Shown: positions 44,081 to 54,878, counted from the stretch's first letter. The stretch: 64,000 nt of DNA from Hydnum rufescens UP504 (GCA_014904985.1 MU128973.1:155383-219382); one strand, 5' to 3'. Numbers and translations are program-made. The notes: a model not told the origin generated them from the letters alone.

Positions 44081-44395
44081 TGTAGAAACAGAAAGCCTGC
44101 AATGCGGGAACCGTAATCAATTGGTTGAAAGGTAAGTGTATATACATGGAGTTAAAGGAGGACCGGAATGCTTGCCTGCGACGCAGGAACCATAATCGAT
44201 TGGTTACCGAGTCGCAAGGTCTGCATGACATTATATAGATGAAGAGAAACAATGCATGTACACACAAAGAGAAACAATGCGCGCTTTGGTGCGCATCTGG
44301 ATGAGGTGCGTTTTGCCACGGAAGTGGTGTGCAATGAGGAAGAGGTGGCGGCGGACGTTGCGGTAGTGGCAGTGTCAGAGCGTTTTGCCGTAACA
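44081..44395 (-). repeat. Copia B 5' LTR
   Basis: 315 bp, directly followed by the target duplication TGGGC. Confidence 0.95.
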
Positions 44396-44400
44396 TGGGC

Positions 44401-47289
44401 TCCATGCGGCTGCGAATATGCAGCGCACAAATAGTAGGATTCCATCATGACTCTCGGCTATGTCGATTAATTCGCGATATTGTCAACGCTGCGTCACTTT
44501 TTGTTTCCTCGCCACGTTTTCCTCTCTTTGATATTCAAGACTGTGGGCTGAAACTTCCCGCTTGCCAAAGACGATTTGTGCGATCCGCAGGTTGTCTTCC
44601 CGACCTTCGCGGGCACTGCGAGGATAGCGCATCATAGATAATCTACAGTGGGGTATGTAAGGGCTGTTTTGCCATTGAGTGTATGATACTGTCGCACGAC
44701 ATTTGTACCGACCTAGGACGTATGCATGATTTCCTTTGGGTAGTATACATGGTTCTTCTTTTCATCTTCCGATGCTAACCTCCATAGTCTCTTCTCCTTC
44801 GTCCTTCTTTTCCCCTCATGAGTTCAATTGGACCCTGCCTTCTTGAGCATACACAAACCAACTTGATGGAAAATATCCACATGACGACTGGCTTAAGAGT
44901 CGGGGATTGGCGCTTGTCGCCGCTACCCGATACATTAATTATAAGCGCCCCCAAGAAATTTCACGAGGCCTATCCAAGCCAAGGAATCAAAGTCGCAACA
45001 AGGCCCTATGGTATTTAACTATGGCATATTCTTGCCAGAGGGGAAAGAGGTGAAACAATTGAGCATTTCAACATCTGGAATGTCATCTTCATCAGAGTGT
45101 CCAGACCCGATGTTCTTCCTCTTACACTATAATCTCGATCATCTTGGGTATTTCTGGCAACGAAACAATACTTCAAACAAGTATCCCTTAGGAGGAGAGA
45201 TACAAGATGTATCCCTGTACAGCATTTATCCAACTGCGAGGTGACCTTTGGTGATGAAGGACAAGGAGTGTCCGGAAAATACGACACCTAACGTCACCAT
45301 CAGCAAGATCTTGGATACAGGAGGATGTCTATTTTCTCATTACGGTTGTTGATGCGCCTTCAAGATTTCCGATATGTAGGGTCGGGACTAATTAGGGATA
45401 TACGAGATCAGTGGAAGGACAAACACAAACTGCTGAAAGAGGCTTAGTCACTGGGGTCGCTGAGGCCACAGCATTCAGTCTCACTTCAAAAAGTCACCAT
45501 CCATTTCATGAGCTACCCTGGGAGACTCTAAAAATCGGCACGAAGGATTCCGTAATCAGCCCATGGCCTATACAACCTGATAAATAGAGAGATACGAGGT
45601 GGATTGTAGCGTGTAAAGGGTGGACTCTAATCCCGTCGACATATGCCTGGAACGCGCTGATGTTTGTGAGCAAAGCCAGTGACCAATTTGATCCATTCCT
45701 TAATGTTAGAGTGGCAAGGGAAAAATCGACTGGTCAAAGGTGGGATTAGATGATATAAAATATTAGTACTAGAGGATTATAATTGGCATAGACCTATCCA
45801 TAGCACCTACACCCTGGTGATATTGATTAATAATCTTGCCATCATGCAGACGACAACAGCGAGCATACACACATACAATATCATCACACAGGGGGCTGCC
45901 GGGACTAAGGGGCGGGACGACCGGTGCAGTCCCAGGCGGTTTCAAATTGGGGTCACGAGGGAGCGCTGCTAGATAGTGTTCCCCAATGTGCTAGAGTATA
46001 GCATGAGGACGAAAATGCAAGTGGTCGCAGACTTTGACAGCATCGACAAAACGTTTCTGTCTTGTGTGCCCAATAGATCACCATTCCTTGTTGACGGTTT
46101 CAAGCACGAACCGGAGGCTAGAGTTTGAACAAGGGAAGCAACAAAAGCAAAGATGAAGAGGCCAGAGATAGAGAAACGATGGAGAGGAATTTTCTTTGCC
46201 ATAAAAGTTGCGGGCGAGAAGGCGGTCTTAGGCCTCCGCTGCTACATATAAGCCGCACTCGGTGCATCCTCTGCGATCTGGACCTAAGTCTTATGCTCCA
46301 GAGAGATACTCTGCATTTGTTAAGTCGCCTGTGGAACATGCGAATGCACTGCGAAAAATTATCAGGTTTTACGGGAAAGTTTCTGGCATTCGTCGGGCTC
46401 AGTGGAACATGGGTATAAGACGATTCCCGAGAGACGATCAAACCACAGCATCACCATATCGTAGGCAGCGACTTAGCGCGCCACCTTGGGCGGCAAGTCG
46501 CACCGTTGTTGTCTGGCTCGACACCAAGCTTATAATCGATCGAAGCGTGTTGATCGACACTGTCATATACATTCGATGGTGACGTTCAGAGCTATTCGGC
46601 AGGAGAAACTAGCTTGTGCGCGAGCTTCCTGAACACACTACTCACGATTTGGGTGATTTTTTTTCCCTAGAAGAAGCTCAATAGATCAGGTGCACGTACT
46701 CTTCAATCCAGGTACCCAGCCAATCGTCGAGGTCGCTTTTTGAGCACCACTGTGATAGATTTGTGATGATAGGAAAGGTCATCTCCAATATCGTGGTGTC
46801 AATGTACGGTGCAGCATTTCCGTGAATATTCTGGATTGGGACTCAAAGGTACACCGTAAGCAAACCGTCTTAGATACCATAAGTCAAGCCGGCGGCGCCG
46901 ATGCGGAATCATAGAAGGACTCTCACAACAACAGTTTCGGCCCTTTCAGTTGGTATAAATGCTTCGTGAGGGATCAGGTCATAGAAATCCCGGTCTCTGT
47001 GTTCAGTTTATTAACAGCCTGGGTTACGAATATTTTAAGACTCCACCAGAAACCAGTTCACCTGGAGAACATTTTGTGCCTGACGCTGTGGCACTTCGGC
47101 AACTTGCGGCGGCCTCTCGCGTCACCACCAACCTGAATTGCTGTTAAGCGTCAATCCACCCCATGCTGCTGTGTGGATCCAGCTCATCTTCTCCAGCGAG
47201 TTTTGGCAGAGGAAAAACAGTGCGTGTTCTCAGTGCTCATCTCACTGTAGCCCGAGGCCTGACAGCGCTAACGGTACTCTAACTCACCA
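44401..47289. other. CpG-rich host DNA, no gene resolved
   Basis: Base composition changes at once to balanced, CpG-containing sequence unlike the flanking elements. Open frames are short. Examples are minus 45969-46202, with a hydrophobic segment FIFAFVASLVQTLA that could be a signal or membrane helix, and plus 46125-46418 and 46262-46582. None carries a domain I know. Intron-split genes may be present. A TATAAATGC box at about 46953 could serve the downstream rho3 gene. Confidence 0.5.
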
Positions 47290-48678
47290 ATGGGTATGTG
47301 CGCCATCCCTTCGGGTTATCAGCTACACCGGAAACTTGTCGTTCTAGGGGATGGTGCATGCGGGAAGGCATGTCGCAATCTGCTCCAGCTTTATATATCT
47401 AGACGTAACATGGCAGTACCCCTGATGGCCAGACGAGCCTGCTGAACGTATTTACTCGAGGCTTTTTCACCCAAGTCTAGTAAGCGAACGGTTCTCTTGC
47501 CATACATCCTTACATCTGTTCGGATATGATGTCAAGGGGTAATATTCACGTCCATGCGGATCTCCAGTGAACCCACTGTTTTTGAGAATTACGTGCAAGA
47601 CGTACATGTTGATGGCCAGGTAGTAGAGCTATCGCTATGGGACACGGCTGGTAATGACTTCCTCTCTTGATTATATCTCGCTTACTGAACCGGGTTCGAA
47701 TTACGAACTGATCAGGTCAAGAGGAATTTGATCGGTACGAATATTCCCTCCCGACTACCCATTTTGCATGCGGATTAACGTGACGTTGCCAAAATCGTAG
47801 GCTGCGATCCCTTAGTTATGCTGAGACGCATATAATCATGGTGTGCTTTTCGGTTCGTTGGAGCTAATGATATTCCTTGCTGCACGCTTTCTATTAATCT
47901 AACTCTTCATGAAGGTCGATAATCCAGCATCACTAGACAATGTCGAATCAAAGGCACGTTTAATTTCTGGTGCTCGATTATACGGCTGACTCATCCTAAC
48001 TTCCAGTGGATAGAAGAGATCATCGAGGTAACTATTGAGCCCTTGCCATTGGGAAGAGGAAGCTGATCGCGTTAGTATCATAGTATTGTCCGGGAGTGAA
48101 GGTATGCACTACACTCGGTAGCAGCCATTGAACAACTGTCTAATGATTTGCGTAGTTGGTGCTCGTGGGCAAGTCAACCTCCCCATTAGTGTCGTCCCTG
48201 GCGTGAAGAACGAACTTGACTCATGCGGGGCTTCTATGCGTTAGCCCTGAAATGCGACCTACGAGATGATCCCGACCTTCAACGGCGGCTGGCAAAATAT
48301 GGCGCTCGGCCGTGTGAATACGAGGAAGGGCTTGCTGTCGCCCGGAGGATACGAGCGAGCCGCTATCTTGGTGAGTGTAAATCATGGGATGCACATGGCG
48401 TGGGGTATCTTTCTCTAAGCGGATTTGATGTTTTTATCATTAACCTGTGGACCCTGCTCTCTGTAACATGTTTCTGTCCCTCTTCACCTTTTGCGTCGCC
48501 TTGCCTGCAACCTCTACTGATCTCCTTCTCAACCTGCGCAGAATGCTCTGCAAAACACAATCGAGGAGTGAATGAAGTCTTCCAAGAGGCCGCGCGCGTC
48601 TCCATCCGGGCTCGGCCGACAGGTGGTGCGTATGGTATTAATAAAGGTGTAGGGATAGGAGGGACGACGGTTGTGTAG
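47290..48678 (+). CDS. rho3: Rho3-type small GTPase, 11 exons
   Basis: Exons are 47290-47367, 47433-47479, 47568-47650, 47716-47734, 47801-47852, 47915-47953, 48007-48027, 48084-48101, 48156-48168, 48245-48370 and 48542-48678. They keep one frame of 210 codons. Motifs are GDGACGKTSLLNVF (P-loop), [11 protein letters not shown] (switch I), LWDTAGQEEFDRLRSLSY (switch II), LKCDLR (guanine base) and [17 protein letters not shown]. The wording matches fungal Rho3, which controls polarity, actin cables and exocytosis at the plasma membrane. Introns 1, 6 and 9 have GC donors. Exons of 13, 18, 19 and 21 nt are unusually small. The frame ends GIGGTTVV without a CaaX box, so an unrecognised last intron is possible. 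The ATG at 47290 is the nearest in-frame start. Confidence 0.88.
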
Positions 48679-48950
48679 TGATGTAGTGGGATACACGTGG
48701 ATAGCGAACCTTGGGCTTAATTCTCTGCACTGGATTTTGATTTAGGATCCTGTAAAGTACGACCATAATTATCATGAAGTGATTGATTTCTCCATCAGAT
48801 AAATGCGAGCAACTCGATCACTAACTGTGGAAGCTTTATCGGATTCTCGGTCGGATGCCTTCATTGCTCCAGGGAGGTGACCATGACCCTCCACGTATAC
48901 TTCGACAGTCTCAACTGCCATCATTCTGCTCCGAAATGAATAAACATGCT
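48679..48950. other. Intergenic, rho3 and HSK3 tails converge
   Basis: About 270 bp between convergent genes. No further gene is seen. It would hold both 3' ends and possibly a last rho3 exon. Confidence 0.5.
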
Positions 48951-49211
48951 TCAGTAGGCCGCTCGGAGATTGGCATCGTGTTCATATCTCTGGCGCACTT
49001 GTTCGCCGAATACTAGGCCCGATGCGGACGCGATTGCGAAGATGCAGATAACGCACTGGGCAGCATGTAACGCAGCAAACTTCCCCATGGCATTCAATTG
49101 GATGGAGGTCTGGTCCATTAGATTGCGCGTCAGCTCGAGCTCTCGGCAGAGTTTGTGCAGTGTGGTGGAGAGTTGAGAGTACTGTCGCTGTTTCTGTTGT
49201 GCGAAGCTCAT
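48951..49211 (-). CDS. HSK3: DASH complex subunit Hsk3
   Basis: The ATG at 49211 opens MSFAQQKQRQYSQLSTTL, and the next 35 residues form a coiled-coil helix (LCRELELTRNLMDQTSIQLN), then GKFAALHAAQ. This pattern, KQRQY..L...L..L...L, then K.....HA, is that of Hsk3, a fungus-specific DASH/Dam1 subunit of about 70-90 residues that couples kinetochores to microtubules. After HAAQ the unspliced frame becomes hydrophobic and unlike Hsk3. A 44-nt GT-AG intron (about 49069 down to 49026) may remove it, giving a different C-terminus. The N-terminal half is sure; the end is not. Confidence 0.68.
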   Translation of the reverse strand: MSFAQQKQRQYSQLSTTLHKLCRELELTRNLMDQTSIQLNAMGKFAALHAAQCVICIFAIASASGLVFGEQVRQRYEHDANLRAAY

Positions 49212-49253
49212 GTTGGATTCTATGCACCTCGGCTAACTCCGTTTATACTCATC
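49212..49253. promoter_or_regulatory. 42-bp divergent spacer between HSK3 and TPR gene
   Basis: The two ATGs face away from each other with only 42 bp between. Transcripts probably start inside or overlap, or one start codon lies farther downstream than chosen. Confidence 0.45.
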
Positions 49254-50450
49254 ATGCATCCCACATCTCGCGACGCCCTGATCGAAAAGTTGAATAAAGT
49301 GACCCTACCACCAGAAATAGTCACTGCCTCTGTTAATGAAGAATGGAGTGATGGAGAGGAAGATTGGCAAGACGCGTCTGAAGCACTCCCCAACGAAGAT
49401 TGCGCAGAACCGATTGCTTCCTCGTCTGCCGTAAATACAAAGGATCAAGAGGAAGAATTAAGGGTATGAACCGCCCCAACCAATAATCCTCCCATCATAT
49501 ATGGAAATGACCCTTGAGGGCGTAGACTTCATTAGGCGAGGCGAACGTACTCAAGGAGCGAGGAAATGATCTCTTCCGCGAATCCAATTGGAAACGGGCT
49601 TCAGAAACGTACCTTGAGGGACTCCGTACACTTCCTCTCCGGCCGGTCCCATCACCATCCAATGTGAAAGGGAAAGAAAAAGCCCACGAGTCTGGTGAAG
49701 ATCCAATGGAAGGATCCGAGACGCCTGGTTTTCCTGATGCAGAAACGGAGAAAATGCGGGGTTTGACTCCTCTAGCTCTCCTTGAACAACAATGCCCTGT
49801 AATTCGATCGATCTTAAATGCTAACATCGCTGCCTGCCATGTTAAACTGGTATGTCAAAACCTTCATCTCGTACATTCTCGCCCATGCATATTCTACCCA
49901 AATAGGGTGATCACACTAATGCCGTGCAGTCGTGCACGGACTGTAAGTCGTCCAAAATGGGTTTTCTCGCCCGTCTTTAATACAATTGGTTTGGCTATAG
50001 CTCTTTTGGACGTCCCCACTTACGCAAAAGCTCTACATCGTCGCGCGACATCGAATGACGCTATCGGGACCTGGTCATCGCTCTCTGCTGCCGAAAAAGG
50101 TCTCTCAAATTGCTGTTGCTGGCATCTCTGTGCTTACCAAACTATCAGATTATCGGACATTGCTAGAGATGTTGCCTTCCTCGTCACCCCTGCTGCCATT
50201 AATTCGCTCTGCTCTTGTGACTCTACATCCACGCCTCGAACGGGCTCAAAAAGCCGAAACGGACGAGATGATCAACAAGCTCAAGGGGCTAGGTGACTCA
50301 TTCCTAGGTCAGCATCCTTGTTGTTACGAAAGCCCTTAGGCATATTGCCCATCCCTTTTTTTTCTGGCAGGGAGATTTGGAATGTCAACTAATAATTTCC
50401 AATTTACTCCCAATGGGCAAGGTGGTTATTCGATGAACTTTGTAAATTAG
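49254..50450 (+). CDS. TTC1-like tetratricopeptide repeat protein, 6 exons
   Basis: Exons 49254-49463, 49526-49849, 49906-49942, 50001-50099, 50149-50307 and 50371-50450 join to 302 codons, all introns GT-AG of 49-63 bp. After an acidic N-terminus (EEWSDGEEDWQDASE), a TPR array follows: LGEANVLKERGNDLF, NANIAACHVKLGDHTNAV, and DVPTYAKALHRRA. Next comes KAETDEMINKLKGLGDSFLG and a GQGGYSMNF tail, typical of TTC1 and its fungal homologues. TTC1 binds Hsp90/Hsp70 C-termini and small G proteins in animals. Spacing and conserved ends support a functional gene. ATG chosen as the first in frame after the divergent spacer. Confidence 0.9.
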
Positions 50451-50713
50451 GGTGTGCACTGCATCAGGAATGTATTCTGCGACATGCTATTAGAGAGAAG
50501 GAAAAGTACTGCTGGTGAATTTGGGGGATCTAGTCAAGCCAATGGATTAATTGAGAAAGATCATGATGACATATGCATACCATGGGGTTGATTTGTTGAA
50601 CATAGGGGGACAGTTGTGAAGTCAGTGGGAGAAATGAAGGGGCCGGGTATTAGAGATATAGGGAGTTATTCCCCATTTTCTATATTAGGGGGTTTCATGC
50701 TGCAGGAATTTGG
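50451..50713. other. Intergenic, 3' flank of the TPR gene
   Basis: A+T-rich with G-runs (GGGGGATC, GGGGGACAG). No gene. It ends in GAATTTGG (50706-50713), the target duplication of the neighbouring palindromic element. Confidence 0.6.
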
Positions 50714-53222
50714 CACCTAACACACCCTCAAAAAGGTGCCTCTTAGGTGGGTTCCAGTTGCATTGGCCTTTGACCTAAGAGGTGGTTTTTATATAGGCAT
50801 GTCTAGGCAGTGTCTAAAGGTGTTCAAAAGATGAAAAATTTCTAAGTCCCTATAATAGGCATGCCTATCTGTGCCCACCACAGGCACCACTCCCAGGCTT
50901 TTTAACTATTTGATAGGCATTCTGGGGTTGATTTAGGCATGCCTAAATCAGTTGTGTCTAATGATGTCTAGAGCTTAATTATTGACTTTGAATTGAAGAG
51001 GCTTATCCAGGGTTGATTTAGACATGCCTAAATCAGTGATGTCTAGTGATGGGTAGAGTCAGGTGCTGCTCCAGGGGTTTTACAATGACTTGATGGACAC
51101 CCTGCAGTTGATTTAGGCATGCCTAAATCAGCTGTGTCTAGTCATGTCTAGAGCCAGACTCCTACCCAGTCGTCTGTCATGTGTGCCTCATTTCTCCGAG
51201 AAACAGCCGAGAAATGAGAAATGAGGCAAACCTGACAGACAACTGGCAAACTATGTGTTGTGCTCTATTTGTCCCAGAAAATTTATCGCCTTGAGGAGAC
51301 CTGGAGGAAGTGATCCCCCATCATCATTTCTCTTAACCTTCACATATCCATGTAATTAGAACCCAATGCCTAGTTCTTCTCTATATTACACTGTCACTGT
51401 CAGGAGGAAATAAAGTAGCTTATGAGCTTGGTTCTCCTTTGCCCTAGTGGGAATGGGAATGATTTAGTGGATAACATTGAGGATCTCCATTATCACTCAG
51501 ATATCTCTCAGTCAGTTGGATAGGAGACCAATTCCTCCAGGTCTCCTCAAGGTGATAAATTTCCAGCACAAATAAAGCACAACACATAGTTTGCCAGTCG
51601 TCTGTCAGGTTTGCCTCATTTCTCATTTCTCGGCTGTTTCTTGGAGAAATGAGGCACACATGACAGATGACTGGGTAGGAGTCTGGTCTAGAGCTTGCTA
51701 TATCTCATTAGAGTTTCCTGGTGTGTCCATGAGGGCTTAGTATGCAGTGTGTCTACTAGTGGATAAATTAGAACAGGTTGACCATCACCAGGAGGTGTCT
51801 AATTGTGTGCCTAAGCAAGTCTAAGCATGTCTAGGGGTGTCTAAGCTTGTCTGGGCATGCCTAGGTGTCCAAGCATGTCTAGGCATGTCTAGGTGTCTAG
51901 GCATGTCTAGGCATGTTTAGGCAGGTCTAGGCAGGTCTAGGCAGGTAACTTGGGACTGAGTTTAGTACAAATACTATGTAATTATTCCTAAATGGTATCC
52001 AGTTACATAATACATGTATCCTATCTTAAAAAAATGCCAAAATGCAGAAATTAAATGAAGTACATCCAAAGAATATTTAGGCATCCAGCCCAATGGGGGC
52101 CCAGGACCAGGGGGAGGTGCCTGGGATAGATAGATGGACCCCTGGGGACCCTGATAAAGTGAAAAAATTAGGCCCAGGGCCAATGGTTAATCCCTGAAAC
52201 AATGAGGGCAGGAAGAACAGCTCTGGAACCACTGGAGCTGTTCTTCCTGCCCTCATTGTTTCAGGGATTAACCATTGGCCCTGGGCCTAATTTTTTCACT
52301 TTATCAGGGTCCCCAGGGGTCCATCCATCTATCCCAGGCACCTCCCCCTGGTCCTGGGCCCCCATTGGGCTGGATGCCTAAATATTCTTTGGATGTACTT
52401 CATTTAATTTCTGCATTTTGGCATTTTTTTAAGATAGGATACATGTATTATGTAACTGGATACCATTTAGGAATAATTACATAGTATTTGTACTAAACTC
52501 AGTCCCAAGTTACCTGCCTAGACCTGCCTAGACATGCCTAGACATGCCTAGACACCTAGACATGCCTGGACACCTAGACATGCCTAGACATGCTTAGACA
52601 TGCCTAGACACCTAGACATGCCCAGACAAGCTTAGACACCCCTAGACATGCTTAGACTTGCTTAGGCACACAATTAGACACCTCCTGGTGATGGTCAACC
52701 TGTTCTAATTTATCCACTAGTAGACACACTGCATACTAAGCCCTCATGGACACACCAGGAAACTCTAATGAGATATAGCAAGCTCTAGACATGACTAGAC
52801 ACAGCTGATTTAGGCATGCCTAAATCAACTGCAGGGTGTCCATCAAGTCATTGTAAAACCCCTGGAGCAGCACCTGACTCTACCCATCACTAGACATCAC
52901 TGATTTAGGCATGTCTAAATCAACCCTGGATAAGCCTCTTCAATTCAAAGTCAATAATTAAGCTCTAGACATCATTAGACACAACTGATTTAGGCATGCC
53001 TAAATCAACCCCAGAATGCCTATCAAATAGTTAAAAAGCCTGGGAGTGGTGCCTGTGGTGGGCACAGATAGGCATGCCTATTATAGGGACTTAGAAATTT
53101 TTCATCTTTTGAACACCTTTAGACACTGCCTAGACATGCCTATATAAAAACCACCTCTTAGGTCAAAGGCCAATGCAACTGGAACCCACCTAAGAGGTAC
53201 CTTTTTGAGGGTGCGTTAGGTG
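50714..53222. mobile_element. Palindromic (foldback) element, copy 3, complete
   Basis: Both ends are CACCTAACACACCCTC-type inverted termini. GAATTTGG flanks it on each side (50706-50713 and 53223-53230). Removing one internal insertion, the arms are 969 bp (left) and 988 bp (right), with a centre near 52228 (GAGGGCAGGAAGAACAGCTC and its complement, about 12 bp apart). Each arm holds a TATA box aimed outward (about 50788 and 53142), the GATTTAGGCATGCCTAAATC palindromes and a short decamer satellite. No coding. An 8-bp duplication and CA-starting ends fit hAT-type mobilisation, though no hAT gene is in view. Confidence 0.85.
51155..51685. mobile_element. MULE-like MITE nested in the palindrome
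   Basis: 531 bp, ends CAGACTCCTACCCAGTC / GACTGGGTAGGAGTCTG, with inverted repeats extending about 160 bp. The 9-bp duplication GTCTAGAGC stands on both sides (51146-51154, 51686-51694). The uninterrupted right arm shows the empty site GTCTAGAGC once. A 9-bp duplication with long inverted repeats is characteristic of Mutator-like elements. There is no coding capacity. Confidence 0.92.
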
Positions 53223-53452
53223 GAATTTGGTGGGAATTTGGCAGGAATTAATGTGGGAATCAGTTTTGGAATCTAGCAGGAATCTGGATTCTCAAGTTGA
53301 ATTTCTGGGAATGCAGTTCCAGCCTGAGGGCTGGAATTGACATGAGACCAGATTCCTCCCCTCAGAATCTCATATGGACCCTGTAGATCCTGTCAATTGA
53401 TTGCCAAAGAATTGTACAGTCCCTTCTGTTTTCTGTCTGCCCATATCCTCTT

Positions 53453-54878
53453 ATGGCAGGTTCTGCTGGCAAATGCAAGGCCACCATCACTGTCACAAAC
53501 AATGAAACTGGCTCCAATGGTGATGGTGCTGCCAAGCTGAAAGCTAAGCAAGGTAAGAAACTCACTGATATGGTCCAACCAGTGACACCTCTGTCCAAGC
53601 CTTGCACATCTGCCTTGCCCTGGAAATCCAAGCCTGCATGGACATGGCTGCTGGTCCAGAAACTTACTGAAGACCCTCCATTTCACATAGCCCTCTTCTC
53701 AGACTCAGTGACAACAGCAAAGGTGGAAGATTGGCCAGTCCTTAAAAATGGGGTGGCAAAAACAATACTCCACCAGGAGCTTGCAGCCTACATATTTGAG
53801 GATGATTCTGAGCAAAAGGAGAAGTATGTGTTGAAACTGAAGGAGTTTGCCAAGTCTGTGGGCTCTTGTCTTAAAATGTGTGTTCATATCCTCCCCCTCA
53901 GCAGTGTACACTAACAAAAATACCATAGTCTACACAATGAGTACAAGGACCTGAAGGCCACCCTCAACTCCACTGGGCATGGTGTGAAACCTTTGGATGT
54001 TGAGGAAGGTACACCATTGCATAATGCAATAGGTACATCTGCAGTCTCATGGATTTACATTTTTCTGAGGTGCATCAGCCAAAATTAAGAAGACATTCCC
54101 CTGGTGGGATGAGTTCCATGCTTTTTGGATGGATCTGCTGAACTATAATCCAATTGGCATGATAAATAGTGCTAGTGCAACAGCTGAGCAGCACACTGAC
54201 ATGTTTAAAGAATTACTGGCTGGTGAACAGGACATGGGGCTGAAGGTTGATGTGGGGGGTTTGCTGGCTGGGGATGGGCTTGATCATGAAGACAAACAAG
54301 AAAATCTGGAAATCATAAGTCACCCAAGTGGACCATAAGCAGTACACTGATTTTTGGCCTAGGATTTCCTCTCACTGCCACTGTCTTTGACTCATACCCA
54401 CACATGCAACCCCTCAACTGCATCATATTCTCACAGACCTTCCCCAGCACTTATACCTGATGGTAGTAGTTCCACATCAGCTTCATCTCAGCCTGTGACT
54501 CCAAATGTGGCAACTCTGGGTACATCAAAGAAGACCTCCACATCACATCACACACTCACTCCTTTAGAGCAGTTTGAAAAACCCCAGGCAGGTGATCAAG
54601 AGTTATTCAAGATAAGGCAGGAGTCAGAGGCAAGCATGAGGCTGGCCAAGATAGAGGCAAGGGAGAGGTTGTGTATAGAGGGGTTAAAGGCACAGGAACA
54701 TAGGAATATCTGCCAACTTGAGTTCCAGCATGAGTTACAGGTATGCAAGGATAATAGGTGGCATGAAGAATGTGAGTATGAGTCTGCCTGGATCCAAGCC
54801 CTCCTCTCTCTCTTCAAAGGTGAGTTGAGCCTTCAGGAGGATTTGGTTTCCCATGGGCAAGTGGGGGCCAGTAGTTAG
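53453..54878 (+). CDS. Spliced Myb/SANT-like, coiled-coil protein, likely TE-derived
   Basis: ATG at 53453 starts a Lys/Thr-rich leader. It leads into a Myb/SANT-like strip (AWTWLLVQKLTEDPPFHI ... KVEDWPVLKNGVAKTI). A GT-AG intron at 53878-53928 (branch ACTAAC) and a 37-nt candidate intron at 54033-54069 keep the frame into KIKKTFPWWDEFHAFWMDLL and NYNPIGMINSASATAEQH. A further block (54387-54878) encodes a Ser/Thr-rich linker and an Arg/Glu coiled coil (RLAKIEARERLCIEGLKAQE). Its junction to the first part I could not settle. Such Myb-like plus coiled-coil proteins are common DNA-binding partners of fungal DNA transposons. It lies 230 bp from an outward TATA box of the palindromic element. 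Confidence 0.55.

Larger units (their letters stand above)
39430..44395 (-). mobile_element. Ty1/copia retrotransposon B, full length with target duplication
   Basis: 4966 bp with two 315-bp LTRs (TGTAGAAAC...GTAACA) and a perfect 5-bp duplication TGGGC (39425-39429 and 44396-44400). Element-sense order is LTR, half initiator-tRNA primer site, gag, knuckle, protease, integrase, RT, RNase H, polypurine tract AGTGAGGGGGCG and LTR. Damage is limited to two frameshifts (near 43520 in a G-run and near 42010) and two TGA codons (42845-42847 and 42776-42778). It inserted at the edge of the CpG-rich host island. Confidence 0.95.

Noticed and set aside
44818..45244. Two overlapping plus-strand ORFs as a host gene
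   Set aside because: No recognisable domain, no credible splice joining them.
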